Shown here: positions 41,920 through 51,083 of the stretch, piece by piece | Layout: each line of letters begins with the position of its first letter | Numbering within the stretch: position 1 is the first letter of the stretch | From: JANOZM01 sp031429355 | Lineage (GTDB): Bacteria; Pseudomonadota; Gammaproteobacteria; Burkholderiales; Burkholderiaceae_E | DNA: 64,000 nt | Assembly: GCA_031429355.1 (NCBI GenBank) | Contig: JANOZM010000016.1 | Location: 606,078-670,077, forward strand | Reading direction: 5' to 3' | Made by a program: the position numbers and the translations under genes | The notes under the pieces: model-generated | Seen by the model: the letters and a program-made list of their open reading frames with translations, nothing else | Database searches by the model: none | Told to the model about the DNA's origin: nothing

Positions 41920-42327
41920 TCAACTTTCTACAGTCCAGTCTTCAATCTGCAAGTTCTTCACCTGCGAAAAGGCTGCATCATTGGTAACTAAGACAGCTTC
42001 TATACTTATTGCATGAGCAGCAATTAACAAATCCATGTTGCCAATTGTCTTGCCGATCCGCTCCTGATGCGCCCGCAGCGTTCCGTAGGCTTTAGCTGAT
42101 TCGCTAGTCCAAGACACTATTTGCATCATGTTTAAAAAAGCATCTACTGACTTCGATAATTGTAGATTATTGCTTATTCGAGCTACCCCAAAACGCAACT
42201 CGGCTTCGGTGATTGCTGAGATAAAAACATCTGTAATTGGAAACTTACTTAAGCGATTACGGACGTGAATAGGTTCGTTCTTAATCGCAAAGCTAGCAAT
42301 GTTAGTGTCCAACAAATAGATCGCCAC
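41920..42327 (-). CDS. vapC: VapC-type PIN ribonuclease toxin
   Basis: 135 residues. 'MAIYLLDTNIASFAIKNEPI' carries the first catalytic Asp; ISAITEAELRFGVARISNNL the second acidic residue; IGNMDLLIAAHAISIEAVLV and TNDAAFSQVKNLQIEDW the C-terminal ligands. All four metal-binding positions are kept. It follows vapB by 3 bp in one operon and converges with the dehydrogenase gene. Confidence 0.9.
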   Translation of the reverse strand: MAIYLLDTNIASFAIKNEPIHVRNRLSKFPITDVFISAITEAELRFGVARISNNLQLSKSVDAFLNMMQIVSWTSESAKAYGTLRAHQERIGKTIGNMDLLIAAHAISIEAVLVTNDAAFSQVKNLQIEDWTVES

Positions 42328-42330
42328 GCT

Positions 42331-42582
42331 CTAGTCCTCAAAAAGTGCACGTTTTTGCGCCGGTTCGGAAACGCGGTCTTTCATAAACCGTTTGGGAACA
42401 GGCGGGAAGCTGTCTAAGGTCGAAAATAGCTGGGCCCAACTGGTTGCACGCTTTGAAAGAATGACCTCCCCAGTAGCTGAATCACGACGAATAAAAACTT
42501 CGGAACCTTCAAACCGGAACTCGGCCGGCAGGCGAACCGCTTGCGAGCGTCCGGTCATAAAAAGCTTCGCTGTTGATGTCAT
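42331..42582 (-). CDS. vapB: VapB-type AbrB/MazE-fold antitoxin
   Basis: 83 residues. 'STAKLFMTGRSQAVRLPAEF' and RFEGSEVFIRRDSATGEVIL are the swapped-hairpin DNA-binding N terminus of AbrB/SpoVT-type VapB proteins ('..Klf.nGrSQAVRlP.eFrf.g.eV.irr'). The C-terminal part binds VapC. GGAGCTCC precedes the ATG. As first gene it would autoregulate the operon. Confidence 0.9.
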   Translation of the reverse strand: MTSTAKLFMTGRSQAVRLPAEFRFEGSEVFIRRDSATGEVILSKRATSWAQLFSTLDSFPPVPKRFMKDRVSEPAQKRALFED

Positions 42583-42669
42583 CTGGAGCTCCTTGTGTTT
42601 GCTATTGCCGAATTATAAATGATACCTACCAAAATAGCTATCACTACTGACTTCAAACTGAATCACACG

Positions 42670-44127
42670 TTATTTACCCCAGAGTTGACCCATTACTTGC
42701 AAAAAGCTATCGGCGGTCTTTTTCTCACTAGTATCTTCCGAATAAACACAACACCCGCCAACATAAGTTGCTTTAAACGGCCTGCTTGGACTTGAGAAAA
42801 CCAGCGCATCTAGCAAGTATTCTTTAGGGACTCCAGCTAACGCTGACGAATCTAAATCGACCACGCAAAAATCGGCGCGTTGCCCAATTGCAATTCCGTT
42901 TAAGGGCAATTGTGTAGCCGCACTAGCACCGCCTATTGATGCTTGAAACAGTGCAGCGGCTGTGCTACCAACATTTGAAAACCGCGCTGCAATATTGCGC
43001 TGCTTTAGATGTAAGCGTTGTGAGTATTCGAGTAGCCGTAACTCGTCACGCCAATCGCGCGTTACGTGCGAATCGGAGCCTATCGACCAGTTACCTTTTA
43101 GGGTGAGCCAAGTCGGCAAATCGAAAGTACCATCGCCTAAATTTGCTTCGGTCGTTGGACAAATGACGATTGCGGCATCACGTTGCTTTAAACCGGTTAA
43201 TTCATCCTTTGTTGTGTGGGTTGCGTGAACTAAATTCCAACGCGCATCAATTTCAATATTGTCTAACAGCCACTCGATAGGTCTGCGGCCATGCTGTGCT
43301 AAGCAATCATCAACTTCTTTGGTTTGTTCGGCAATGTGAATGTGAACCGAAAGCGCTTGTTTGTTTGCAAATGTTGCCATTTCTTTAACAGCATGTTCGT
43401 CTACAGCCCGTAGCGAGTGCAATGCAACGCCCGCGTTAACGTCAGTGTATTTAGTTTCACTGTTCAGTTGTTGATTAGAACCAAGAGCGTTAATTGATTC
43501 CGCTAGGCGAATAATTTCGTCAGGGGTTGACGCAAACCTCCTTTGATCATCGCGCAGCCCTGTTTGCGCAAACCCACTGCGCATATACAGCGTTGGTAAA
43601 AAAGTGAGCCCAATACCAGCTGTATTTGCAGCGCGTACTAGGGCCATAGCGAACGCTAGTGGATCAGCATAGGCGCGCCCTTGTTCATCGCGATGTAAAT
43701 AATTAAATTCGCACACGTGGGTGTAACCACCAGCCAAAAGTTCGCGATAGAGCTGTGTAGCAATTGCCTCCAATTGTTCAGGGCTAATTTGTACTGCAAC
43801 CGAATACATGCGTTGCCGCCAGCTCCAAAAATCGTCATGACCCGATTCACTGCGTTCGGTTAAGCCAGCAATTGCTCTTTGAAAAGCGTGGCTATGTGTA
43901 TTGGTTAAGCCAGGCACAATCGCGCCGCAAATTTTAGTCAATCCAACTTGATTTTTTTGTAGCGACCCGTCAGATAAATTAGTACTAGATAGATAGCGCT
44001 GAGCGGCATCACCTTCCCTAACCCCCGCCTCAATGTGTTTCCAATTGCCTACAGCATCCACCTCAAGCAATACGTTGTCTTGCCATTGCCCATTGACCCA
44101 TGCGCGTTCTGCCCAAAAAGCCTTCAT
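42670..44127 (-). CDS. hutF: Formimidoylglutamate deiminase
   Basis: 485 residues, amidohydrolase superfamily. Metal-binding motif 1 is LTNTHSHAFQRAIAGLTERS, then HIHIAEQTKEVDDCLAQHGR (HxH-type and catalytic Glu region), NLVHATHTTKDELTGLKQRD and GSDSHVTRDWRDELRLLEYS (metal Asp). It hydrolyses N-formimidoyl-L-glutamate to N-formyl-L-glutamate and ammonia, the fourth step of the five-step histidine pathway. Its ATG overlaps the hutG stop (ATGA). Last gene of hutC-D-I-G-F. Confidence 0.93.
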   Translation of the reverse strand: MKAFWAERAWVNGQWQDNVLLEVDAVGNWKHIEAGVREGDAAQRYLSSTNLSDGSLQKNQVGLTKICGAIVPGLTNTHSHAFQRAIAGLTERSESGHDDFWSWRQRMYSVAVQISPEQLEAIATQLYRELLAGGYTHVCEFNYLHRDEQGRAYADPLAFAMALVRAANTAGIGLTFLPTLYMRSGFAQTGLRDDQRRFASTPDEIIRLAESINALGSNQQLNSETKYTDVNAGVALHSLRAVDEHAVKEMATFANKQALSVHIHIAEQTKEVDDCLAQHGRRPIEWLLDNIEIDARWNLVHATHTTKDELTGLKQRDAAIVICPTTEANLGDGTFDLPTWLTLKGNWSIGSDSHVTRDWRDELRLLEYSQRLHLKQRNIAARFSNVGSTAAALFQASIGGASAATQLPLNGIAIGQRADFCVVDLDSSALAGVPKEYLLDALVFSSPSRPFKATYVGGCCVYSEDTSEKKTADSFLQVMGQLWGK

Positions 44128-44990
44128 TGCACACCGCCATACAGCGCTTGGGACGCAGCCAAAGCACTCGATAGCATTTTAAGTAAAACTGGCTTCAACA
44201 GATTTGCTTTCGCTTTATCGTAACTAAATGGCGCAATTTCTTGCATGTATAACGATTGGCATTTTTCTAGTTGTATCGCATGGATATTCTGTTTGGGGTC
44301 GCCATATTGCCGAGTAATGTAGCCACCTTTAAAACGCCCATTAACAATGCTGCTTGCAAACGGATTTAACGCTTCGCTGTCTTTGGCCGAGGCGCTCACA
44401 GCCTGGGTTATTGATTCATGCGCCGAGGCCCCATTTGCCGTACCAATATTTAAATCTGGCAACTTTCCTTCAAACAACCAAGGGATCTCGCTACGAATAC
44501 TATGGGCATCCCATAACAAAGCATAACCATGTTTATTTTGCAGGCGGGTTAATTCACTACGCAATTGATCGTGATATGGCTGCCAATACAATTGCCGTCT
44601 GCGAACACGCTCTGTCGAATTTGGTTCGCAGCCGTCCCGATACAATAAATCACCGGTAAAAAAACGGGTTGGACACAGCTCGGTGTTGGAGGCACCGGGA
44701 TACATTGGTTCGTCGTTAGGAGGCCGGTTCAAATCAATGACATATCGCGAAATAGTTGGCATTAAGATGCTCGCGTTTAAACTATTATTTAAACCACTGT
44801 TTAAAGCACTATTAAGATCGTTATCAACGTCGCGCCCTGCAAAATCGTAAAGCGCTTGCAAATGCCAATCGGTATCTTCAACAGCCAAAGCCCGTTCGCA
44901 AAAATGTCCCTTTAAGTCTTCAGGAATTTCGGTACCAATATGCGGCATACTAATTAACAGTGGTAAGTTGCCTTGTATAAACTTAAACAT
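44124..44990 (-). CDS. hutG: N-formylglutamate amidohydrolase
   Basis: 288 residues from ATG 44990; an upstream GTG/ATG would extend into hutI without family similarity. 'LPLLISMPHIGTEIPEDLKG' is the conserved opening, then YVIDLNRPPNDEPMYPGASN, ALLWDAHSIRSEIPWLFEGK and GRFKGGYITRQYGDPKQNIH followed by AIQLEKCQSLYM. It releases formate from N-formylglutamate to give glutamate. It overlaps hutI by 8 nt and hutF by 4 nt, so the three are translationally coupled. Confidence 0.93.
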   Translation of the reverse strand: MFKFIQGNLPLLISMPHIGTEIPEDLKGHFCERALAVEDTDWHLQALYDFAGRDVDNDLNSALNSGLNNSLNASILMPTISRYVIDLNRPPNDEPMYPGASNTELCPTRFFTGDLLYRDGCEPNSTERVRRRQLYWQPYHDQLRSELTRLQNKHGYALLWDAHSIRSEIPWLFEGKLPDLNIGTANGASAHESITQAVSASAKDSEALNPFASSIVNGRFKGGYITRQYGDPKQNIHAIQLEKCQSLYMQEIAPFSYDKAKANLLKPVLLKMLSSALAASQALYGGVQ

Positions 44991-46233
44991 GATCACTTGC
45001 CTGACGCACCAGCACACCATTTTTTACGACACTGTGCAATGGGTTTGCCCCTAAGGCATACACTAACTGCGCCGGTTGTTGTAGGTTCCAAATCGCAAAA
45101 TCAGCTTTTTTGCCGATTGCTAAAACACCGCGATCATTTAGCCCCAAAGCCATCGCAGCGTTGCGGGTAACTCCAACAACCGCTTCCTCTGGCGTTAACC
45201 GAAATAAAGTGCTGGCCATGTTTAAAACCAACAAAACCGACGTGCATGGCGAACTTCCCGGATTGCAATCGGTTGATATAGCGATAGGCACTTTTGCTAA
45301 ACGTAGCGCCTCTATCGGGGGCAACTTGGTTTCGCGTAAGTAGTAGAACGCAGCGGGTAACAAAACCGCTACGGTTCCGCTTTTTTGCATTGCACTTATT
45401 CCGGCATCGCTTAACCATTCGAGATGATCGCAGCTAAGGGCGTTAAACTCACAAGCAAGCTCGGTTCCGGCGCTATCGCTTAGTTGCTCGGCATGCAGCT
45501 TCACTGGCAACCCGAGCGCTTTTGCGTTTTCAAATACCCGCCGCACTTGCGCTGACGTAAACCCAATACGCTCACAAAAGGCGTCAACACTATCAACCAA
45601 ACCGTTTCTATTTAGTTCAATTAGCATATCGATAACGGCTGTAACATAGTCATCAGCTCGCCCACCATATTCGGGTGGAATCGCATGTGCCCCTAAAAAC
45701 GTGGTCATTACATCAACCGGAAATTCGCGCCCAAGTTCGCGCGCAGCAACCAGCGTTTTTTGTTCGTGTTCTAACGCCAAGCCGTAACCCGATTTGATTT
45801 CGACGGTAGTGACACCTTCGGATAGTAGTGCTTTTAAGCGAACCGCACTTTGCGCCTTTAAGGTTTCTGGCGTTGCCTCGCGCGTAGCCCGTACTGTCGA
45901 ATTAATTCCGCCACCAGCTCGAGAAATTTCCTCGTAGCTTGCACCGTTTAAGCGAGCCTCGAATTCGGCCGCACGATCACCGGCGTAAACTAAATGGGTA
46001 TGGCAATCGATAAAGCCAGGGGTTATTAGTCGACCGGCGCAGTCAATGGCCGCGTTAATTGCAGCGTCTTTGTTTAAATCGCCCCATTGCTGGGGCATAT
46101 CTTGCTGCGCGCCAAGCCAAACAATTGTGCCGTTGCTTGCAACAATCGCCGCATCAGCAATAAGGCCATAAGCTTGGCTAAGATTACTATCCATTGTGGC
46201 TAGTGTGCAGTTCTTCCAAACGGTGAAACTCAT
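44983..46233 (-). CDS. hutI: Imidazolonepropionase
   Basis: 416 residues. Signature pieces: LITPGFIDCHTHLVYAGDRA (first metal site), GGGINSTVRATREATPETLK, EIKSGYGLALEHEQKTLVAA, LHAEQLSDSAGTELACEFNA with the following CDHLEWLSD, and ISTDCNPGSSPCTSVLLVLN (metal Asp). It opens the imidazolone ring of 4-imidazolone-5-propionate to N-formimidoylglutamate, third step. ATG overlaps the hutD stop. Confidence 0.95.
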   Translation of the reverse strand: MSFTVWKNCTLATMDSNLSQAYGLIADAAIVASNGTIVWLGAQQDMPQQWGDLNKDAAINAAIDCAGRLITPGFIDCHTHLVYAGDRAAEFEARLNGASYEEISRAGGGINSTVRATREATPETLKAQSAVRLKALLSEGVTTVEIKSGYGLALEHEQKTLVAARELGREFPVDVMTTFLGAHAIPPEYGGRADDYVTAVIDMLIELNRNGLVDSVDAFCERIGFTSAQVRRVFENAKALGLPVKLHAEQLSDSAGTELACEFNALSCDHLEWLSDAGISAMQKSGTVAVLLPAAFYYLRETKLPPIEALRLAKVPIAISTDCNPGSSPCTSVLLVLNMASTLFRLTPEEAVVGVTRNAAMALGLNDRGVLAIGKKADFAIWNLQQPAQLVYALGANPLHSVVKNGVLVRQASDHV

Positions 46234-46901
46234 AGCAACACCTCCATTACAAGCGCATTTTCCGAAGTAACATGCAGCGGATTCGCGTTACTACAAACCG
46301 CCCAAAACAATTGACTAGGTTGACCCGCTTCTTGCGAAAAAACTGCTAACAATCGGGTCGCGCCAGAAGCTTTAAATAAGGGAGAGCATTGCAACATAAG
46401 CTCACCTTGAACCCGTTCTAGTCGGGCATTACTTTGGGTTGTCATTAAATTAAAGTCAGTCGTCGGCCCATCAATTAAATTGCAATAGGTTTGATCGGCA
46501 CCATTAAATTGAAGCGGTGGTGATTCGGTCGACAGCTCCACAAATTGTGTGGCTAACTTAGCATTGGCACTAACACCGGTTGGTTCAGAAACTTCGGGCG
46601 AAATCTCAAGCTGCACGCCCGCCCCCGACAACACAGCAAACCATCGAGTAACCCCTTCAAAGACTGAAAAAGGTCCATCTTGCTCAATATGCGCGACTGA
46701 TATCCTCACGGTCCAATTAGTGGCATTGGGATAAGCTAACAATTCGCGCGTAACACCGCCTCCGTTTCTCCACGGCACTGCGGGCGCCTCAGCCAGCTGT
46801 ATTGTTGACCAAACAATTGCCGAAGTCGCGTCCAATAAAACTGGAAGGCTATTCGTGACGTTGTTAGGTTTCTTGTTAAATTGATTCACAGTTAATTTCA
46901 A
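46230..46901 (-). CDS. hutD: HutD family protein
   Basis: 223 residues. 'EAPAVPWRNGGGVTRELLAY' and NWTVRISVAHIEQDGPFSVF then EGVTRWFAVLSGAGVQLEI are the canonical HutD cupin-like N terminus ('..pWkNGgGvTrela..p....f.wRiS.A.ie.dGpFS.f.g..R'). HutD is a bicupin thought to tune histidine utilisation, possibly by binding urocanate or another intermediate; no catalytic role is proven. It lies 6 bp after hutC. Confidence 0.92.
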   Translation of the reverse strand: MKLTVNQFNKKPNNVTNSLPVLLDATSAIVWSTIQLAEAPAVPWRNGGGVTRELLAYPNATNWTVRISVAHIEQDGPFSVFEGVTRWFAVLSGAGVQLEISPEVSEPTGVSANAKLATQFVELSTESPPLQFNGADQTYCNLIDGPTTDFNLMTTQSNARLERVQGELMLQCSPLFKASGATRLLAVFSQEAGQPSQLFWAVCSNANPLHVTSENALVMEVLL

Positions 46902-46907
46902 TTTGAG

Positions 46908-47621
46908 TCACGGCTGAATCGCTCCATCAAAACAGTAACGACTACCTGGATAAACCAAGCGCGCAATGCTAGCTACATTTGCGCCACTAAGTGTATGACG
47001 CGTCATTACTAAACATGGTTCTTGTTGTCCAATATTTAAAGCTTGAGCTTCTTGAGTCGACGGCAATACCGCCTCAATGGAATAATGCGCTTCGGTCAAT
47101 GGCGCATGTTGCAACAAGTAATGCGTGGGCGTAATGCTTGAAAAATCATTGTCTAAATAACCGGGCGCAGCCACTGGATTTACGTAGCGATCTTCAAATT
47201 GTAAGGGCACACCGTTTTCGCTGTGCACCACAAGCGTGTGAAATACAAACGAATTGGTACGCACTCCTAACACCTTGGCTAACCCCAGTGGTGCACGTTC
47301 ACGTGCTTTGTGCAATAAAGTGGATGCATACAAATGCCCACGTTCACGAATTTGTTCGTGGATGTCGCGAATTTCCAATCGGGCCGACACCCGATTTAAG
47401 TTCGCCACTACAGTACCCGAACCACGTACCCTAACAATTAAACCTTGCGTAGCTAACTCACGCAACGCTCGGTTAACCGTCATACGGCTAAGTGCAAACT
47501 GTTTAACTAATTCGGTTTCGCTTGGCACGCGATGACCAGGCCGCCATTGCCCATTGCGAATATGGGCTTGGATAAAAGTTTTTACCTGCTCGTAGCCCGG
47601 CAAAATAGTTGCTTCGGTCAT
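46908..47621 (-). CDS. hutC: Histidine utilization repressor
   Basis: 237 residues from ATG 47621 (TTGGAAATA upstream; an in-frame TTG adds three residues). A GntR winged helix (SETELVKQFALSRMTVNRAL then RELATQGLIVRVRGSGTVVA) is joined to a UTRA ligand domain (HTLVVHSENGVPLQFEDRYV, then NPVAAPGYLDNDFSSITPTH). HutC represses hut genes until urocanate binds. It is the first gene of the minus operon and faces hutU across an 95-bp gap that contains a fitting operator. Confidence 0.93.
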   Translation of the reverse strand: MTEATILPGYEQVKTFIQAHIRNGQWRPGHRVPSETELVKQFALSRMTVNRALRELATQGLIVRVRGSGTVVANLNRVSARLEIRDIHEQIRERGHLYASTLLHKARERAPLGLAKVLGVRTNSFVFHTLVVHSENGVPLQFEDRYVNPVAAPGYLDNDFSSITPTHYLLQHAPLTEAHYSIEAVLPSTQEAQALNIGQQEPCLVMTRHTLSGANVASIARLVYPGSRYCFDGAIQP

Positions 47622-47660
47622 TATTTCCAAGCGTTAGTTTTGCCTAATAGTAATTGACTC

Positions 47661-47678
47661 TAGTTGTCTATACAACTA
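47661..47678 (+). promoter_or_regulatory. Putative HutC operator
   Basis: TAGTTGTCTATACAACTA has perfect 7-bp arms and resembles the TTGTATATACAA-type HutC sites. It lies in the hutC-hutU divergent gap, so one site could control both operons. Confidence 0.75.
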
Positions 47679-47716
47679 CGATAGCAGCGAATTGTCCTAA
47701 CGCACGAGAGATTGAA

Positions 47717-49417
47717 ATGTCGAACTTGGCCCAAAATCCATTAAACGAAAGCCGCGCACGCGCGGTCGCCTCCCCCACTGGTACGACATTAAGCTGTGCG
47801 AACTGGCAAATCGAAGCGGCCTATCGCATGATTCAAAACAACTTAGATCCGGCTGTTGCCGAAAACCCTAACGAATTAGTTGTCTATGGAGGCATTGGCA
47901 AAGCCGCCCGAAATTGGCCCGCCTTCGAAGGTATTTTGAAATCGTTGCGCGAGCTAAAGCCCGACGAAACTTTAATGGTGCAATCGGGCAAACCCGTTGG
48001 CGTATTTCGCACCCACGAAGGCGCGCCGCGCGTTTTAATTGCCAATTCAAACCTTGTCCCAAAATGGGCCACTTGGGAACACTTTCACGAACTCGATCGC
48101 GCTGGCCTAATGATGTACGGGCAAATGACGGCGGGCAGCTGGATTTATATTGGCACCCAAGGCATCGTACAAGGCACCTACGAAACTTTTGTAGAAGCCG
48201 GTCGCCAACACTTTAACGGCGATTGGGGCGGACGCTGGATTCTTACTGCTGGTCTCGGTGGCATGGGCGGCGCACAACCTTTGGCCGCCACTTTTGCGGG
48301 CGCGTGCTCGCTCAATATCGAATGCCAACAGTCCCATATCGAATTTCGTTTACGCACAAGATACCTTGATAAACAAGCCGCTAATTTAGATGAAGCGCTT
48401 GAAATGATTGCGCATCACACAGCAAAACGAGCAGCTATTTCTATCGGTCTTTGTGGAAACGCCGCCGAGCTATTACCCGAATTAGTGCGCCGCGCAAAAG
48501 TCGGTGGTATCCGTCCCGACTTTGTAACCGACCAAACCTCGGCTCACGATATTATTAACGGTTATCTGCCAGCAGGTTGGGATGTTGCGCGCTGGTATGC
48601 AGCCCAAAAAGATGTCACTAAACACGACGAATTAAAACAAGCTGCAGGAGAGTCTTGTGTGCAACACGTACAGGCCCTACTCGACTTTAAAGAGATGGGC
48701 ATTCCCGCAGTTGATTACGGCAACAACATTCGCCAAGTTGCGCTTGATTACGGTTTAAAAAACGCCTTCGATTTTCCAGGTTTTGTGCCTGCGTATATTC
48801 GGCCCCTGTTTTGCCGAGGTATTGGCCCATTCCGCTGGGTAGCCTTATCGGGAGACCCCGAAGATATTCGTAAAACCGATGCAAAAATGAAAGAGTTGTT
48901 TCCAAACAATAAACCACTGCATCGTTGGCTCGATATGGCCTCGGAGCGGATTGCGTTTCAAGGTCTACCCGCACGCATCTGCTGGATCGGATTAGGCGAG
49001 CGCCACATTGCCGGTTTAGCATTCAACGAAATGGTACGCACCGGCGAACTAAAAGCGCCCATCGTTATTGGACGCGATCATTTAGATAGTGGCTCGGTGG
49101 CTTCGCCGAATCGCGAAACCGAATCGATGCTTGACGGCAGTGATGCGGTCAGTGATTGGCCGTTACTTAATGCGTTGCTGAACACAGCCAGCGGTGCAAC
49201 TTGGGTTAGCCTACATCATGGCGGCGGCGTTGGTATGGGGTATTCGCAGCATTCGGGTGTTGTTATTGTTTGTGATGGCACCTCCGAGGCTGCAAAACGG
49301 GTTGAACGCGTTTTGTTTAATGACCCTGCTACTGGCGTTATGCGCCATGCCGATGCGGGTTACGAAACAGCCAAAGCATGTGCAGTAGAAAACAAACTTA
49401 ATTTGCCGATGCTTTAA
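47717..49417 (+). CDS. hutU: Urocanate hydratase
   Basis: 566 residues from ATG 47717. Landmarks: ELVVYGGIGKAARNWPAFEG, MVQSGKPVGVFRTHEGAPRV, YGQMTAGSWIYIGTQGIVQG, the NAD-binding-like WILTAGLGGMGGAQPLAATF, PDFVTDQTSAHDIINGYLPA and the C-terminal SLHHGGGVGMGYSQHSGVV. The enzyme uses tightly bound NAD+ as electrophile to hydrate urocanate to imidazolonepropionate, second step. hutH follows after 4 bp. Confidence 0.97.
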   Translation: MSNLAQNPLNESRARAVASPTGTTLSCANWQIEAAYRMIQNNLDPAVAENPNELVVYGGIGKAARNWPAFEGILKSLRELKPDETLMVQSGKPVGVFRTHEGAPRVLIANSNLVPKWATWEHFHELDRAGLMMYGQMTAGSWIYIGTQGIVQGTYETFVEAGRQHFNGDWGGRWILTAGLGGMGGAQPLAATFAGACSLNIECQQSHIEFRLRTRYLDKQAANLDEALEMIAHHTAKRAAISIGLCGNAAELLPELVRRAKVGGIRPDFVTDQTSAHDIINGYLPAGWDVARWYAAQKDVTKHDELKQAAGESCVQHVQALLDFKEMGIPAVDYGNNIRQVALDYGLKNAFDFPGFVPAYIRPLFCRGIGPFRWVALSGDPEDIRKTDAKMKELFPNNKPLHRWLDMASERIAFQGLPARICWIGLGERHIAGLAFNEMVRTGELKAPIVIGRDHLDSGSVASPNRETESMLDGSDAVSDWPLLNALLNTASGATWVSLHHGGGVGMGYSQHSGVVIVCDGTSEAAKRVERVLFNDPATGVMRHADAGYETAKACAVENKLNLPML

Positions 49418-49421
49418 CGCG

Positions 49422-50996
49422 ATGCCTACTATTATTATCGAACCCGGTCAGCTAACACTTGCGCAAATTCGCCAAGTGTTGGACGGCACTGCAAACACAA
49501 TTGCATTTACCGCAAACTGTTATGCAGGCATTAGTGCCAGTGCAAAAATAGTGCATGCGGCAGCGCAATCCGATCAAGCAGTCTACGGCGTTAACACCGG
49601 CTTTGGAAAACTAGCTTCCACACGTATTGCTAAAGACGCCCTAGCAGCGCTGCAATTACGCCTTTTACGCTCACACGCCGTTGGGGTTGGCCAGCCCTTA
49701 AGCGCCGCTATCGTTCGATTAATTTTAGTGCTTAAAGCAGCTAGCCTTGCGCGCGGATATTCGGGCGTGCGGGTTGCGGTAGTCGATGGATTAATCGCGC
49801 TGTATAACGCCGATATCATTCCAATTATTCCCGCACAAGGTTCAGTCGGTGCGTCAGGTGATTTAGCACCTTTAGCGCATCTTTGCTTACCCTTAGTTGG
49901 CGAAGGTGAAGTGACTTTTAAGGGCGAACGAATGCCCGCCGCGCGTGCTTTAAGTGCCGCCAATATTAAACCCCTAGCCCTAGAAGCAAAAGAAGGTTTA
50001 GCTTTAATCAACGGCACGCAAGTTTCTACGGCATTAGCATTATTTGCGGTTGTTGCTACCGATCGATTAATCGAAACAACGGTTATCGCCGGCGCACTAA
50101 CCTTAGATGCCGCCCGTGGTAGCGATGGCCCGTTCGATCCGCGCATCCATGCTGTACGCGGCCAGCCGGGGCAAATTGATTGTGCAGCAGCCTATCGCGC
50201 TTTGTTAATAGGTAGTGAAATTCGTGCATCCCATTTAATTGGTGATGACCGCGTACAAGACCCCTATTGCCTGCGTTGCCAACCCCAAGTCATGGGCGCT
50301 TGCCTAGACCAAGTACGCTATGCAAACCAAGTTTTAATTCGCGAAGCAAATGCTGTTACTGACAACCCGTTGGTATTTGCGGGCAATAGCGAGCATAAAT
50401 CAGCCCCACACTTGTGCTTAGTTTCTGGCGGTAATTTTCATGCCGAACCGGTTGCTCTAGCTGCCGATGCCTTGGCCGTTGCAATAGCCGAAATTGGCGC
50501 AATTGCCGAGCGTCGCATTGCAATGTTGGTCGATACTGCGGTCTCGGGTCTGCCGCCCTTTTTAACCTACGATGCGGGCCTAAATTCGGGCTTTATGATT
50601 GTTCATGTTACGGCCGCTGCATTGGCCTCCGAAAACAAATCGCTAGCGCATCCCGCCAGCGTTGATAGCCTACCAACTTCTGCAAACCAAGAAGACCATG
50701 TCAGCATGGCAACGTTTGCGGCACGTCGCTTAGCCACGATGCTAGAAAATACGGGCCGTATTGTTGCCATCGAATTAATGGCAGCGGCCCAAGGTATCGA
50801 GTTTTTGCGCCCTTTAAAAAGCGCGCCAGCACTTGAACGGGTGATGGGGCTAATTCGCTCCGTTTCATTACCGATGCAAGAAGACCGCAGTTTAGCCAAT
50901 GAAATTGAAGCGGTGTATCAATTACTTGCCCGTGGCGAGATCGGCGACGCAATCGAAGTGATTATTCCGGAGTTACAGGCCCTGCGCTTGCAATAG
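49422..50996 (+). CDS. hutH: Histidine ammonia-lyase
   Basis: 524 residues. The MIO cofactor tripeptide Ala-Ser-Gly lies in IPAQGSVGASGDLAPLAHLC. Other landmarks are YGVNTGFGKLASTRIAKDAL, EGLALINGTQVSTALALFAV, DPYCLRCQPQVMGACLDQVR and the active-site ANAVTDNPLVFAGNSE. It deaminates L-histidine to urocanate and ammonia, the entry step. Translated 4 bp after hutU. The importer genes follow 87 bp downstream. Confidence 0.97.
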   Translation: MPTIIIEPGQLTLAQIRQVLDGTANTIAFTANCYAGISASAKIVHAAAQSDQAVYGVNTGFGKLASTRIAKDALAALQLRLLRSHAVGVGQPLSAAIVRLILVLKAASLARGYSGVRVAVVDGLIALYNADIIPIIPAQGSVGASGDLAPLAHLCLPLVGEGEVTFKGERMPAARALSAANIKPLALEAKEGLALINGTQVSTALALFAVVATDRLIETTVIAGALTLDAARGSDGPFDPRIHAVRGQPGQIDCAAAYRALLIGSEIRASHLIGDDRVQDPYCLRCQPQVMGACLDQVRYANQVLIREANAVTDNPLVFAGNSEHKSAPHLCLVSGGNFHAEPVALAADALAVAIAEIGAIAERRIAMLVDTAVSGLPPFLTYDAGLNSGFMIVHVTAAALASENKSLAHPASVDSLPTSANQEDHVSMATFAARRLATMLENTGRIVAIELMAAAQGIEFLRPLKSAPALERVMGLIRSVSLPMQEDRSLANEIEAVYQLLARGEIGDAIEVIIPELQALRLQ

Positions 50997-51083
50997 GCAG
51001 TGGCGAATGCTTTACCATGGTGGCCATCACAGTTCTTGTTTCAAACCATTGTTTGTTTTAAATCATCTATAAAGGAATACGTC

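Noticed and set aside
49583..50146. 187-codon minus-strand frame within hutH
   Set aside because: Shadow of the Ala-rich hutH coding sequence; low-complexity composition and no ribosome site.
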